Origin: Diaphorobacter ruginosibacter
GTDB lineage: Bacteria; Pseudomonadota; Gammaproteobacteria; Burkholderiales; Burkholderiaceae_C
Length of the DNA stretch: 64,000 nucleotides
Assembly (NCBI RefSeq): GCF_014395975.1
Contig: NZ_CP060714.1
Coordinates: 992,001 to 1,056,000, forward strand
Reading direction: 5' to 3'
Both the position numbers and the translations under genes were made by a program. Below the pieces are notes generated by a model, which was given only the letters and a program-made list of their open reading frames with translations, did not search any database and had not been told where the DNA came from. Within the stretch, counting starts at the first letter, position 1; each line of letters begins with the position of its first letter. Positions 9,647 through 19,700 of the stretch are shown piece by piece.

Positions 9647-10083
9647 ACCCCGTATTTGTTGACACCTCGGTGCTGATCGCTGCGGAGGACATGGGCGCGG
9701 GAGCACTGCATGCGGCGACCCTCGAATGGCTCGATGCGCTCTGGCGTGCGCGTGCCGGACGCACCGGAAGCCAGGCGCTGTGCGAGTTCTACGATCAGGT
9801 GACCACGGCGGCCGAGCCGCTGTCGCAGGGCGATGCGCGCGCCGCCATCCGCCGCTATCAGACATGGAACCCCTGGAAGACCGATGCCGCCACGCTCGAG
9901 ACGGCGTGGGCCGTCCAGGCCCGGCACAACCTGCCGTTCGGCGATTGCCTTGCCGTTGCTTGTGCCCAGCACAGCGGCTGCGCCCGGATGCTGACCCTCG
10001 CCCTGCCGCATGGTGCGCACTACGGCGGGGTGGTGATGGTGCATCCGCAGCATGCACCGGTTTCCGCAACGGACGAGCATTGA
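9643..10083 (+). CDS. PIN-domain toxin ribonuclease (VapC family)
   Basis: The 146-residue protein is a PIN domain. Its acidic residues fit the family: D7 in VFVDTSVLIAAED, E48 in QALCEFYDQV and D101 in LPFGDCLAVACAQ. VapC toxins are Mg-dependent endoribonucleases, often cutting tRNA or rRNA, held inactive by the partner antitoxin. The target here is unknown. The overlap with the antitoxin gene and the operator upstream make a complete, apparently intact module lying between hisD and hisC. Confidence 0.85.
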   Translation: MNPVFVDTSVLIAAEDMGAGALHAATLEWLDALWRARAGRTGSQALCEFYDQVTTAAEPLSQGDARAAIRRYQTWNPWKTDAATLETAWAVQARHNLPFGDCLAVACAQHSGCARMLTLALPHGAHYGGVVMVHPQHAPVSATDEH

Positions 10084-10156
10084 CGTTCAGCCACCAGCCT
10101 CCCTGAACCACTTGCATCGCTCCTTGACGAAGCCACTTCCACTACCGTTTTTCATC

Positions 10157-11281
10157 ATGCCCAATTCTTCTCCCGCCAACCTCTCCAAAGCCCTCGACCG
10201 CCTGCGTCCCGACGTGCGCGCCATGCATGCCTACAAGGTGCAGGGTGCTGTCGGCTACCTGAAGATGGACGCCATGGAGAACCCGTTCAGCCTGCCCCCG
10301 GCGTTGCAACTGGAGCTGGGCCAGCGTCTCGGAAGCCTGGAGATCAATCGCTATCCCGGAGAGCGGCAGAACGATCTGAAGGCCGCACTCGCAAGCTATG
10401 CCGGTGCGCCGGAAGGCAGCGCCGTCCTGCTCGGTAACGGCTCGGACGAAATCATCAGCCTGCTGGCGCTTGCCTGTGCACAGCCGCATGACGGCGCGCG
10501 CGCCAAGCTGCTCGCGCCCATGCCGGGCTTCGTGATGTACCCGATGAGTGCACAGTTGCAGGGGCTGGATTTCGTGAACGTGTCGCTCACGGCCGACTTC
10601 GAACTCGATGAACCTGCGATGCTTGCGGCGATCGCGGAGCACAAGCCCGCAATCACCTACATCGCCTACCCCAACAACCCCACGGCCACGCTGTGGGACC
10701 AGGGCGCGGTGCAGCGCATCGTCGATGCCGTGGGCGAGCAGGGCGGCTTTGTGGTGATGGACGAGGCCTACCAGCCCTTCGCCAGCCACAGCTTTATCGA
10801 CCGCATGAAGGCCGAGCCGGAGCGCAACGCCCACGTGCTGCTGATGCGCACGCTCAGCAAGTTCGGGCTGGCCGGCGTGCGCCTGGGCTACCTGATCGGC
10901 CCCGAGGCCATCGTGAGCGAGATCGACAAGGTGCGCCCTCCCTACAACGTGAGCGTGCTCAACTGCGAGGCCGCGATCTTTGCGCTGGAGCACGCCGAGG
11001 TATTTGCCGCCCAGGCCCTTGAAATCCGCACCGAGCGGGCCAAGCTGATCGATGCCCTGAAGACGATTCCGGGTGTGGAGAAGGTCTGGGACAGCGAAGC
11101 CAACATGGTGCTCATCCGTGTGGCCGATGCGGCAAAGACCCACGAGGGCATGAAGGCCCGGAAGGTGCTGATCAAAAACGTTTCTACAATGCATCCATTG
11201 CTGGCCAACTGCCTGCGTCTGACCGTCGGAAATGCTGCCGACAACGCACAGATGCTCGCGGCGCTCCAGGCTTCCCTATGA
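10157..11281 (+). CDS. hisC: Histidinol-phosphate aminotransferase HisC
   Basis: The 374-residue fold-type I PLP enzyme converts imidazole-acetol phosphate and glutamate to histidinol phosphate. It has KMDAMENPFSLPPAL at the N-terminus, NGSDEIISLLALA, AYPNNPTATLWD, VVMDEAYQPFA, and the PLP lysine in RTLSKFGLAGVRLGYLIGP. The ATG at 10157 is chosen because it gives the family length; the reading frame continues upstream into the toxin gene without a better start. Its end overlaps hisB by four bases. Confidence 0.95.
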   Translation: MPNSSPANLSKALDRLRPDVRAMHAYKVQGAVGYLKMDAMENPFSLPPALQLELGQRLGSLEINRYPGERQNDLKAALASYAGAPEGSAVLLGNGSDEIISLLALACAQPHDGARAKLLAPMPGFVMYPMSAQLQGLDFVNVSLTADFELDEPAMLAAIAEHKPAITYIAYPNNPTATLWDQGAVQRIVDAVGEQGGFVVMDEAYQPFASHSFIDRMKAEPERNAHVLLMRTLSKFGLAGVRLGYLIGPEAIVSEIDKVRPPYNVSVLNCEAAIFALEHAEVFAAQALEIRTERAKLIDALKTIPGVEKVWDSEANMVLIRVADAAKTHEGMKARKVLIKNVSTMHPLLANCLRLTVGNAADNAQMLAALQASL

Positions 11282-11913
11282 CATCATCTCTTGTACCCTC
11301 CACACCTGCGGTCGATGCCCATGCCGACCGCGTCGCCGAAGTCGCCCGCAACACCGCGGAGACACGCATCAAGGTGCGCGTGAACCTGGATGGTTCCGGC
11401 GCCTCGCGCATTGCAACCGGCATCGGTTTCTTCGACCACATGCTCGAGCAGATCGCACGCCACGGGCTGATCGACCTGCAGATCGACTGTGACGGCGACC
11501 TGCACATCGACGGACACCACACGGTGGAAGACGTGGGCATCACGCTGGGCCAGGCCTTCGCGCGCGCCGTGGGCGACAAGAAGGGCATCAGGCGCTACGG
11601 ACATGCCTACGTGCCGCTCGACGAAGCGCTCTCGCGCGTGGTGGTCGACTTCTCGGGCCGGCCGGGGCTGCATCTGCACATCCCGTTCACGGCCGGCAGC
11701 ATCGGCGGCTTCGACACCCAGCTGACCTACGAGTTCTTCCAGGGCTTCGTGAACCACGCGGGTGTGACGCTGCACATCGACAACATCAAGGGCATCAATG
11801 CGCACCACCAGTGCGAGACGGTGTTCAAGGCCTTTGCCCGCGCGCTGCGCGATGCGCTCGAGCGCGATCCGCGCTCGGCCGGCATGATTCCGTCCACCAA
11901 GGGCTCGCTGTAA
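11278..11913 (+). CDS. hisB: Imidazoleglycerol-phosphate dehydratase HisB
   Basis: The 211-residue monofunctional dehydratase removes water from imidazoleglycerol phosphate. The manganese-binding motifs are complete: GFFDHMLEQIARHG, DGHHTVEDVGI near the N-terminus, and NAHHQCETVFKAFARAL near the C-terminus. There is no fused histidinol-phosphatase domain, unlike the E. coli enzyme. It is translationally coupled to hisC through an ATGA overlap. Confidence 0.96.
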   Translation: MTSSLVPSTPAVDAHADRVAEVARNTAETRIKVRVNLDGSGASRIATGIGFFDHMLEQIARHGLIDLQIDCDGDLHIDGHHTVEDVGITLGQAFARAVGDKKGIRRYGHAYVPLDEALSRVVVDFSGRPGLHLHIPFTAGSIGGFDTQLTYEFFQGFVNHAGVTLHIDNIKGINAHHQCETVFKAFARALRDALERDPRSAGMIPSTKGSL

Positions 11914-11930
11914 CCGCAGAACTGCACACC

Positions 11931-12599
11931 ATGAACAGTGAATCGAAAACCGTCGCGGTCGTGGACTATGGCATGGGCAATCTGCGCTCCGTGTCGCAGG
12001 CCGTGCTGGCCGCAGCGGATGGCAGCGGCTGGAATGTCGTTGTCACTTCCGAGCCGGAGCAGGTACGGGCTGCACAGCGCGTGGTGCTGCCGGGGCAGGG
12101 CGCGATGCGCGACTGCATGCGCGAGCTGCGTGATTCCGGCCTGCAGGAGAGCGTGCTCGAGGCCGCGGCCAGCAAGCCCATGTTCGGTGTCTGCATCGGC
12201 ATGCAGATGCTGCTGGACTACAGCGAGGAGGGCGATACGCCCGGCCTCGGGCTGATCCCCGGCACCGTGGTCAAGTTTGACCTCGCCGGCCGCAGGCAGG
12301 AGGACGGCAGCCGCTTCAAGGTGCCGCAGATGGGCTGGAACCGCGTGCGCCAGACGCCGCATTCCAGCGCCGTGCACCCGCTGTGGCAAGGGATTCCCGA
12401 TGACAGCTTCTACTACTTCGTGCACAGCTTCTATGCCAAGCCGGAGCAGAGCAGTCATGTCGCAGGCGAGGCCGATTACGGCGGCCGCTTTGCATCCGCC
12501 ATCGCACGCGATAATATTTTCGCTACGCAATTCCATCCGGAAAAAAGCTCCGAACATGGACTTGCGCTGTTCCGCAACTTCCTGAACTGGAAGCCCTGA
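11931..12599 (+). CDS. hisH: Imidazole glycerol phosphate synthase glutaminase subunit HisH
   Basis: HisH hydrolyses glutamine and channels ammonia to HisF. The 222-residue class I glutaminase has the oxyanion-hole region VLPGQGAMRDC, the nucleophile Cys in FGVCIGMQMLLD and the catalytic His in ATQFHPEKSSEHG. The ATG at 11931 begins MNSESKTVAVVDYGMGNLRS, the canonical N-terminus, 17 bases after hisB. Its partner hisF lies about 2.7 kb downstream, beyond hisA and two sugar genes. Confidence 0.96.
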   Translation: MNSESKTVAVVDYGMGNLRSVSQAVLAAADGSGWNVVVTSEPEQVRAAQRVVLPGQGAMRDCMRELRDSGLQESVLEAAASKPMFGVCIGMQMLLDYSEEGDTPGLGLIPGTVVKFDLAGRRQEDGSRFKVPQMGWNRVRQTPHSSAVHPLWQGIPDDSFYYFVHSFYAKPEQSSHVAGEADYGGRFASAIARDNIFATQFHPEKSSEHGLALFRNFLNWKP

Positions 12600-12658
12600 C
12601 ATCTTCAACCCGGTCGGGCCGACCTCTTTTTTGATTCGCCCCTCTCACGTTTACGATC

Positions 12659-13399
12659 ATGCTGCTCATCCCCGCCATCGACCTCAAGGACGGCCAATGC
12701 GTGCGCCTCAAACAAGGTGATATGGATCAATCCACGATTTTTGGTGAAGACCCGGCCGCCATCGCGCGCCGCTGGGTAGACGCCGGAGCACGCCGATTGC
12801 ATCTGGTCGACCTGAACGGAGCATTCGCCGGGCAACCGAAGAACAAGGAGGCCATCAAGGCCATCCTGAAGGAAGTCGGCCAGGAGATCCCGGTGCAGCT
12901 CGGTGGCGGCATCCGCGACCTGGACACCATCGAGTCCTGCATCGACGCGGGCATGCGCTACGTCATCATCGGGACGGCCGCAGTGAAGAACCCCGGCTTC
13001 CTGAGGGACGCCTGCAGCGCGTTCGGTGGGCACATCATCGTCGGTCTCGACGCCAAGGATGGCAAGGTCGCCACCGATGGCTGGAGCAAGCTCACGGGCC
13101 ATGAAGTGGTCGATCTGGCGCGCAAGTACCAGGACTGGGGCGTCGAGTCCATCATCTACACCGACATCGGCCGCGACGGCATGCTGTCGGGCATCAACAT
13201 CGATGCCACCGTGGCGCTGGCCCAGGCCCTGTCCATTCCGGTGATCGCATCGGGCGGCCTGGCGGGCATGGCCGACATCGAGAAGCTCTGCGAGGTGGAG
13301 CGCGAAGGCGTGGAGGGCGTGATCTGCGGACGCGCCATCTATTCCGGCGACCTCGATTTCGCCGCTGCGCAGGATCGCGCCGACGAACTGTCGGCGTGA
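12659..13399 (+). CDS. hisA: ProFAR isomerase HisA
   Basis: HisA opens the ribose ring of ProFAR by an Amadori rearrangement. The 246-residue beta-alpha barrel starts MLLIPAIDLKDGQCVRLKQG, with the catalytic Asp at residue 8. The second half holds the other acid in SIIYTDIGRDGMLSGIN. Phosphate-binding loops LGGGIRD and ASGGLAG are present. It follows hisH after a 59-base gap. Confidence 0.96.
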   Translation: MLLIPAIDLKDGQCVRLKQGDMDQSTIFGEDPAAIARRWVDAGARRLHLVDLNGAFAGQPKNKEAIKAILKEVGQEIPVQLGGGIRDLDTIESCIDAGMRYVIIGTAAVKNPGFLRDACSAFGGHIIVGLDAKDGKVATDGWSKLTGHEVVDLARKYQDWGVESIIYTDIGRDGMLSGINIDATVALAQALSIPVIASGGLAGMADIEKLCEVEREGVEGVICGRAIYSGDLDFAAAQDRADELSA

Positions 13400-13406
13400 A
13401 CGCAGC

Positions 13407-14417
13407 ATGATTCTCGTCACCGGCGGCGCCGGCTTCATTGGCTCCCATACCTGCGCGGCACTCGCCGGCCAGGGGCTTCCGTTCGTTGTCCTGGACAACT
13501 TCGCCAACAGCAAGCCGTCGGTGCTGGAGCGCCTGGCGCGCATCACCGGTCAACCGGTGCCGTTCGTCGAAGGTGATGTGCGCGACCATCGCACCGTGGC
13601 GAATGTGCTGCGCGAGCGCGGCATCACGTCGGTCATCCACTTTGCCGGGCTGAAGGCCGTGGGCGAGTCGGTGAGCAACCCGCTCAAGTACTACGACACG
13701 AATGTCGCCGGCACCGTCACGTTGCTGTCGGCGATGCGCGAGGCCAACGTGCGCACCCTGGTGTTCTCGTCGTCGGCCACCGTCTACGGTGACCCGATCA
13801 GCTCACCGATTCCCGAGGACGCCGCGCTGCATCCCATGAATCCCTACGGCCACACCAAGCACATGGCCGAGCAGATCATGGCCGATCTGGATCAGTCCGA
13901 GCCCGGTCAATGGCGCCTGGCCCGGCTGCGTTATTTCAACCCGGTGGGAGCTCACGAAAGCGGCCTCATTGGAGAGGACCCGCAGGACATACCCAACAAC
14001 CTGATGCCTTTCGTCGCCCAGGTGGCGGCGGGCGTGCGCCAGGAACTCAGCATCTTCGGCGGCGACTATCCCACGGCCGACGGCACGGGCGTGCGTGACT
14101 ACATTCATGTCAGCGACCTGGCGGAAGGCCACGTGGCGGCGCTGCGCTATCTGCAGCAGCACGCGGGACTGCTCACACTCAATCTGGGCACGGGAGACCC
14201 TGTCTCCGTGCTGCAGATGGTCCAGGCCTTCGAGCGCGCCTGCGGCAAGCCCGTGCCCTACCGCATTGTCGATCGCCGGCCCGGCGACGTGCCGGCCTAC
14301 TGGGCCGACCCCGCATCGGCCGAGCGCCTGCTGGGTTGGCGCGCCACTCGCAACGTCGACCAGATGTGCGCCGATGTCTGGCGCTGGCAGAACGGCGAAG
14401 CGCGCCGCGTGCAATGA
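13407..14417 (+). CDS. galE: UDP-glucose 4-epimerase-like (GalE family)
   Basis: The 336-residue short-chain dehydrogenase has the NAD motif TGGAGFIGSH at the N-terminus, FAGLKAVGES, the catalytic Ser region FSSSATVYGDP and YGHTKHMAEQ supplying the YxxxK pair. The C-terminal half contains GTGVRDYIHVSDLAEGH, very typical of UDP-glucose/UDP-galactose 4-epimerases. The product would feed exopolysaccharide or LPS sugars. It begins only seven bases after hisA and overlaps the mutarotase gene by four bases. UDP-GlcNAc epimerase activity cannot be excluded. Confidence 0.88.
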   Translation: MILVTGGAGFIGSHTCAALAGQGLPFVVLDNFANSKPSVLERLARITGQPVPFVEGDVRDHRTVANVLRERGITSVIHFAGLKAVGESVSNPLKYYDTNVAGTVTLLSAMREANVRTLVFSSSATVYGDPISSPIPEDAALHPMNPYGHTKHMAEQIMADLDQSEPGQWRLARLRYFNPVGAHESGLIGEDPQDIPNNLMPFVAQVAAGVRQELSIFGGDYPTADGTGVRDYIHVSDLAEGHVAALRYLQQHAGLLTLNLGTGDPVSVLQMVQAFERACGKPVPYRIVDRRPGDVPAYWADPASAERLLGWRATRNVDQMCADVWRWQNGEARRVQ

Positions 14418-15325
14418 GCGTGCACGAGGATGTGTTCAACGGCCAGCCGGTGATCCGTGCGGCGCTGCCGTGCGGCGATGCCGCCGTGATCGCCCTGCAT
14501 GGTGCCCAGTTGATTTCGTGGAGCACTCCCGAAGGGGGCGAGCACCTGTTCCTGAGTGACCGAGCCCAATGGGACGGGCATTCCGCCGTGCGCGGCGGTG
14601 TTCCGATCTGCTTTCCACAGTTCAACCAGCGCGGCCCGCTCGCCAAGCATGGCTTCGCGCGCAACCTGCCATGGCGGGTTCTGGATTCGGCATCGGATGC
14701 AAGGCGCGCGCATGTCTCGCTGATCCTGCGGGACGATGACACGACACGCGCTTGGTGGCCGCATGGCTTCGAGGCCCGGCTGTGCGTGCAGCTGGAGCCG
14801 GGCGTGCTGCGCCTGGCGCTTGAGCTTACGAACACCGGGGCGGATGCCTGGAGTTTCACCGGGGCACTGCATACCTATCTGCGTGTGCCCGACATCACGC
14901 GCATGCAGCTCGATGGCCTGGGTGGCGCGGCCCGCTGGGATGCCGTGCGCGATGTGCATGCTACGCAGTCAGCCGCGGTGCGCTTCGACGGAGAGTACGA
15001 CAGCGTGTTCTCTTCCCCTCTGCCCCGGGGCCCGCTGCGGCTGGGCGACGAGGCCACGGGCCGATTCATGACCATCGAGAACAGTGCGAGCTGGCACAAC
15101 GCGGTGGTGTGGAATCCGGGGGCTGCTCTCTGCGCGCAATTGAAAGACATGCCGCGGGACGGCTTTCGCCATATGCTCTGCGTGGAGGCGGCCTGCGTGG
15201 ATGAATCCGTCACGCTCGCGCCGGGCCAGCGCTGGATCGGCTGGCAGCAGCTCACGCAATGGCAGGGGCGCGAGGCAGCGTCGCATGCGGAGCGCCACAA
15301 GGCAACCTCTACTTTGTCAGTTTGA
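14414..15325 (+). CDS. D-hexose-6-phosphate mutarotase (aldose 1-epimerase family)
   Basis: The 303-residue protein matches the YeaD-type mutarotases, which interconvert the anomers of glucose 6-phosphate. It has HGAQLISWSTPEGGEHLFLS, the RGGVPICFPQFNQRGPLAKH segment typical of the subfamily, HGFARNLPW and a later TYLRVPDI. Its ATG overlaps the stop of the galE-like gene, so the two are probably translated together as a sugar module inside the his locus. hisF follows after 15 bases. Confidence 0.85.
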   Translation: MSVHEDVFNGQPVIRAALPCGDAAVIALHGAQLISWSTPEGGEHLFLSDRAQWDGHSAVRGGVPICFPQFNQRGPLAKHGFARNLPWRVLDSASDARRAHVSLILRDDDTTRAWWPHGFEARLCVQLEPGVLRLALELTNTGADAWSFTGALHTYLRVPDITRMQLDGLGGAARWDAVRDVHATQSAAVRFDGEYDSVFSSPLPRGPLRLGDEATGRFMTIENSASWHNAVVWNPGAALCAQLKDMPRDGFRHMLCVEAACVDESVTLAPGQRWIGWQQLTQWQGREAASHAERHKATSTLSV

Positions 15326-15340
15326 TTCGGAGATTTCACC

Positions 15341-16120
15341 GTGCTTGCAAAACGCATCATCCCTTGCCTGGACGTGACCGGCGGCCGCGTCGTCAAAGGC
15401 GTGAATTTCGTGGAGCTGCGCGATGCCGGTGATCCGGTGGAAATCGCGGCGCGCTACAACGCGCAGGGCGCGGACGAACTCACGTTCCTCGACATCACGG
15501 CGACCAGCGACGGCCGCGACCTGATCCTGCCCATCATCGAGGCCGTGGCAAGCCAGGTCTTCATCCCGCTCACCGTGGGTGGCGGTGTGCGCACCGTGGA
15601 GGACGTTCGCCGCCTGCTCAACGCCGGGGCCGACAAGACCAGCTTCAACTCCGCTGCGATCGCAAACCCCGATGTGATCAACGCAGCCAGCGACAAGTAC
15701 GGTGCCCAGTGCATCGTCGTCGCGATCGACGCCAAACGCCGCCAGGGACAGGATGCCGTCGAGCGCGGCGAAGGCTGGGATGTCTACAGCCACGGTGGCC
15801 GAAAGAACACCGGCCTCGATGCGGTGCAATGGGCCAGCGAAATGGCCCGGCGTGGCGCAGGCGAGATCCTGCTGACCAGCATGGACCGCGACGGCACCAA
15901 GTCCGGCTTCGACCTTGCCCTCACGCGCGCGGTGTCCGATGCCGTGAGCGTCCCGGTGATCGCCTCGGGCGGTGTCGGCAACATCGACCACCTGGCCGAC
16001 GGCGTGCAGCAGGGCGGCGCCGACGCCGTGCTCGCGGCCAGCATCTTCCACTTCGGGGAATACACGGTGCAGCAGGCCAAGGAGCGCATGCGGGAGCGCG
16101 GTATCCCGGTGCGACTCTAA
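15341..16120 (+). CDS. hisF: Imidazole glycerol phosphate synthase cyclase subunit HisF
   Basis: HisF uses ammonia from HisH to form imidazoleglycerol phosphate and AICAR. The 259-residue barrel starts MLAKRIIPCLDVTGGRVVKG and has the two catalytic aspartates at residues 11 and 130 (IVVAIDAKR). TVGGGVRTVEDVRRLL and IASGGVGNIDHL are the phosphate-binding loops. It is complete. No intrinsic terminator was seen directly downstream, where about 0.6 kb of non-coding DNA separates it from the first giant DUF11 gene. Confidence 0.97.
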   Translation: MLAKRIIPCLDVTGGRVVKGVNFVELRDAGDPVEIAARYNAQGADELTFLDITATSDGRDLILPIIEAVASQVFIPLTVGGGVRTVEDVRRLLNAGADKTSFNSAAIANPDVINAASDKYGAQCIVVAIDAKRRQGQDAVERGEGWDVYSHGGRKNTGLDAVQWASEMARRGAGEILLTSMDRDGTKSGFDLALTRAVSDAVSVPVIASGGVGNIDHLADGVQQGGADAVLAASIFHFGEYTVQQAKERMRERGIPVRL

Positions 16121-16714
16121 GAGGCTGTTGACCATCTCAAGACACATGTGCAGGCGCGGCCTCGGGCAGTCCGCGTCGTTGCCGACCCTCGTCATTTCGC
16201 AATAGCCCAAGCGCGCTGTTGCCGGGGCTCGCGCCTTGCAGCCCATTCGGATCTGCCGCATCCCGCAACTCCCTCGTGCCGAGGTCGGTCCATCGATTCT
16301 TCAAAGCCCAGATACCTGCACGATCTTTTCGATCATTCGCAAATCTAACAATTTCTCACAGACGTGTATGAGATTGCAAAAATACATTAGCGTCAGACTA
16401 TTCGTTAGTTCTGTACGCGTTGTGGGATTGGCTCGTGGGCTGGACGGTCGGCCCGCAAGTCTTTGTGTCCAGTGCTTGATGGGACAACCGGTATCGATTG
16501 GCTGAAATCATCAGCCGGGGCATTGCACGCATTTCTAGGGCCACGCTTGCGACTCGTCATGAGAGCCACTGCGCGCGAATGTGCGGGGTGGGCGTGATCG
16601 GCGGCTACGGTTCAAGAAATGCATATGCAAGCAATCGCACACACCGCGCCCAATGTGGCCCAACCAGTGTCCTGTCAGGCTCTCTGGAGCGATGTGATAG
16701 GGGAGGCACCACCG
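16121..16714. other. Intergenic region between hisF and the first DUF11 gene
   Basis: No gene is supported here. Bases around 16330-16420 are poorer in GC than the flanks and may carry the promoter of the DUF11 gene, but no convincing -35/-10 pair stands out. The last part (16619-16714) is an in-frame extension of the DUF11 reading frame, treated here as leader because a strong Shine-Dalgarno sequence, AGGGGAGG at 16699-16706, lies eight bases before a GTG at 16715. Confidence 0.5.
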
Positions 16715-19700
16715 GTGCCGGAGAAGCCCCCTCGGGCAGGAGTCGGCCAACGCCATTCCTTGCGCACTCTGCGTGCCGTGCTGGGGGTGGCTGCCCTGGG
16801 CGCGTTTGCGCAACTGGCCACGGCCACGGTTCTGTTCGATAACTTCCGCGGGCGTAGCGGGGTACCTGGCACCCAGGTCACGCCCAACTACCAGAACCTC
16901 GGCTCTACCGCCAAAGCCAATCTGATCCAGTTCGCGGCGTCCACGACCGCCGCCAGCAGTGGAACAGCGAACACGGTAGATTGGGCTTACCTGACAACGA
17001 CCCCTGCCGAAAACTATGACGGGCTCTGCAGCAATCTTTCGGGGCACAACAATTCGGCAGCTTGCCTGGGTCAATGGCAGGGCAAGGTGATCTACTCATT
17101 GATCCGCTTTCCACAGGTCGGTACGTATCAGTTCCGCGTAGCTCATGACGATGAAGCACAGATTGATTTTTCGAGCTATGCGACCGCGGCCACGAGCGCC
17201 AACTATCGAAATTTTGTCTACAACATTCCCGTCGGATCGCTGGCGAGCTATACGAGTGGCGACACTTCCTTTGAACCGGTGCCCGGTAATTTCGTCGTGG
17301 CCCAGCCCAATACCTGCTATGCGATGCGCATCTACTGGAACAACCAGGGGGGCGTGAATCACCTGAGATTGCAATGGATCCCTCCCGGGACGAGCACGCC
17401 GGTGATCGTCCCGGCGAGCAGCCTTCTGGATCCGTCCAGTCCGGCATCCTATGCAGGCTGCGCAACGGTGCAGGCCGATATCGGCGTCGTGAAGTCCGGC
17501 CCGGCCACCTTCGACTCGAGTTCGGCGACTCCTCCCACGTTCCAGTACAGCATCAAGGTGTGGAACAACAGCAGCACGGGGCCGGCGGCGTCGAGCGTGA
17601 CGGTCTCCGATACCCTGCCGGCGAATGTGACGGTTGTCGGAAGCCCCACCTGTAGCGCGTCGGGCTCCGCGACCTGCGCGGGCAGTTTCTTCTCCAATTC
17701 GGGCAGCGCATATGTCCTGACGAGCGGTGATCTGCCCACGAACCCGAGTCCGGCAAGCGGACCCACCTCGGGCTCGTATCTCACCTATACGTTCACGGTC
17801 AGGCCGGCAGCGGGCACGAAGACCATCACCAATACCGCGACCGTCTCGCAGACCGACTCGAATCCGAGCAACAACACCAGCACGGTGACCAGCAACTCGC
17901 TGCCGATCATCCGGCTTCAGAAGAGTTCATCCAGCAATCCGCTGGTGGTCGATGTTCAGAGCAACTACGTGTTGACGGTGCAGAACCTGGGTGGAACCAA
18001 TGCCAGCGCTCCTGTCGTCATCAACGATCCCATTCCTGCCGGGCTGACGATTGGTTCCCTGCCCGCAGGATGTACGACGGCAGGCCAGAACCTTCAGTGC
18101 ATCGTACCGGCATCGTCCCTGGCGGCTGGTGCGGCGCCATTCACCATCTCGATCCCCGTGACACCGACAGCGGCCGCCGCTTCGACGGTGACGAATACCG
18201 CGACCGCCTCCGGCGGGGGCGACAGCAGTTGCAACGAAGCCGGGCGTTGTACGGCGACAGTGACCAACAATGTGCTCACCCGGGCGGACCTGAGCATTGC
18301 AAAAGCGGCTACGCCAGGCAATACCTACCTGCCGGGCCAACCGCTGAACTACACCATTGTCGTGAGCAACTCCGGGCCCAGTGGAGTCGTGGGCGCGACC
18401 ATCTCCGATACGGTTCCTGGTGCGGTGTCGGTGAGCAACTGGAACTGCACTCCAGGCAATCCGGGCGCCAGTTGCGGCCCGATCTCCTCCGGCTCAGGCA
18501 ACAATGTGAACCTGACGGGCGTGAACCTTCCCAGCGGCGCGTCCGTCACGATCACGATCACGGGCACGGCGCAGCTCGGAGCCACAGGCACGATCACCAA
18601 TACGGCGACGGTCACTCCGCCCGCAGGGGCGACCTGCACCCAGCTTCCATGTTCCAAGTCGAGCACGGTCAGCAACACGAACAGCGGAACCCCGGCTCTC
18701 ACGGTCACCAAGCAGGCATCGCCCAGCAGCTTCGCCGTGGGTCAGACAGGGGGCTATGCCATCCTGATACGAAACTCCGGCACGACGAGTACGAGTGGCC
18801 CGATCGTGCTGACAGACACCATGCCTCCCGGCATCGAGATTCAGCAGCCGGTGGCGAGCAACGCGGGCGGTACGGGCTGGGATTGCTCCGCCAGCACGAC
18901 GACGGTGCTGAGCTGCACGACCAGTGCCGTGCTGGTGCCGGGCGCTTCGGCACCCGTGGTCAACGCCAACGTGATGGTGGGCAACAATACGGCGACACCA
19001 GCGGTGAATACCGCAAAGGTGACTGGTGGAAGCACGGCATGTACAGACCAGGCACCATGCGAGGCCACGATCCAGACGAACGTGGACCGCCCGCAACTGG
19101 ACGTGAAGAAGGTGCTCAGCGGTACCCTCGTACTGAACCAGCAGGCGAACTACATCATCACGGTCACGAACAATGGCCAGGCGGACACCCTGGCAGGCAC
19201 GATCACGGACACGATACCCACGGGCCTCGCCATCGGCAACCTGGCGGGCAGTGGCTGTACCGCCAATGGGCAGCTGGTGACCTGCAACATACCTGCGGGC
19301 AAGCCCAGCGGAAGCTCGGTGAGCTTCACGATTCCCGTGACACCCACGGATGGCAACCTCGTTGGGCAATCCGTGGCCAACAAGGCACAGGTCAACCCGG
19401 ATACGGGGGACAGCACCTGTCCATCCGGTGCGCACTGCACGGGAACCACGGACAACCCGGTTCTCGCACCGCAACTCACCCTGACCAAGGCTGCGGAGCC
19501 GGGCACATTCACGGTCAATCAGCCAGCGACCTACAGGCTCACGCTGACCAATACGGGCACGGCACCCACAACGGCTGACACGACCGTCACCGATGTGATT
19601 CCTGCGGGCCTGACCGTGAGCAGTGCGACACCCCCGTGCACCTTTGCCCCGACAGGCAGCCAGACGACGGTGACCTGCCCCCAGGCCGCCGGCCTTGCCG

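Noticed and set aside
16330..16420. Sigma70 promoter for the first giant gene (TTGCAA followed by a weak -10)
   Set aside because: The -10 match is poor and the spacing uncertain, so no promoter was annotated.
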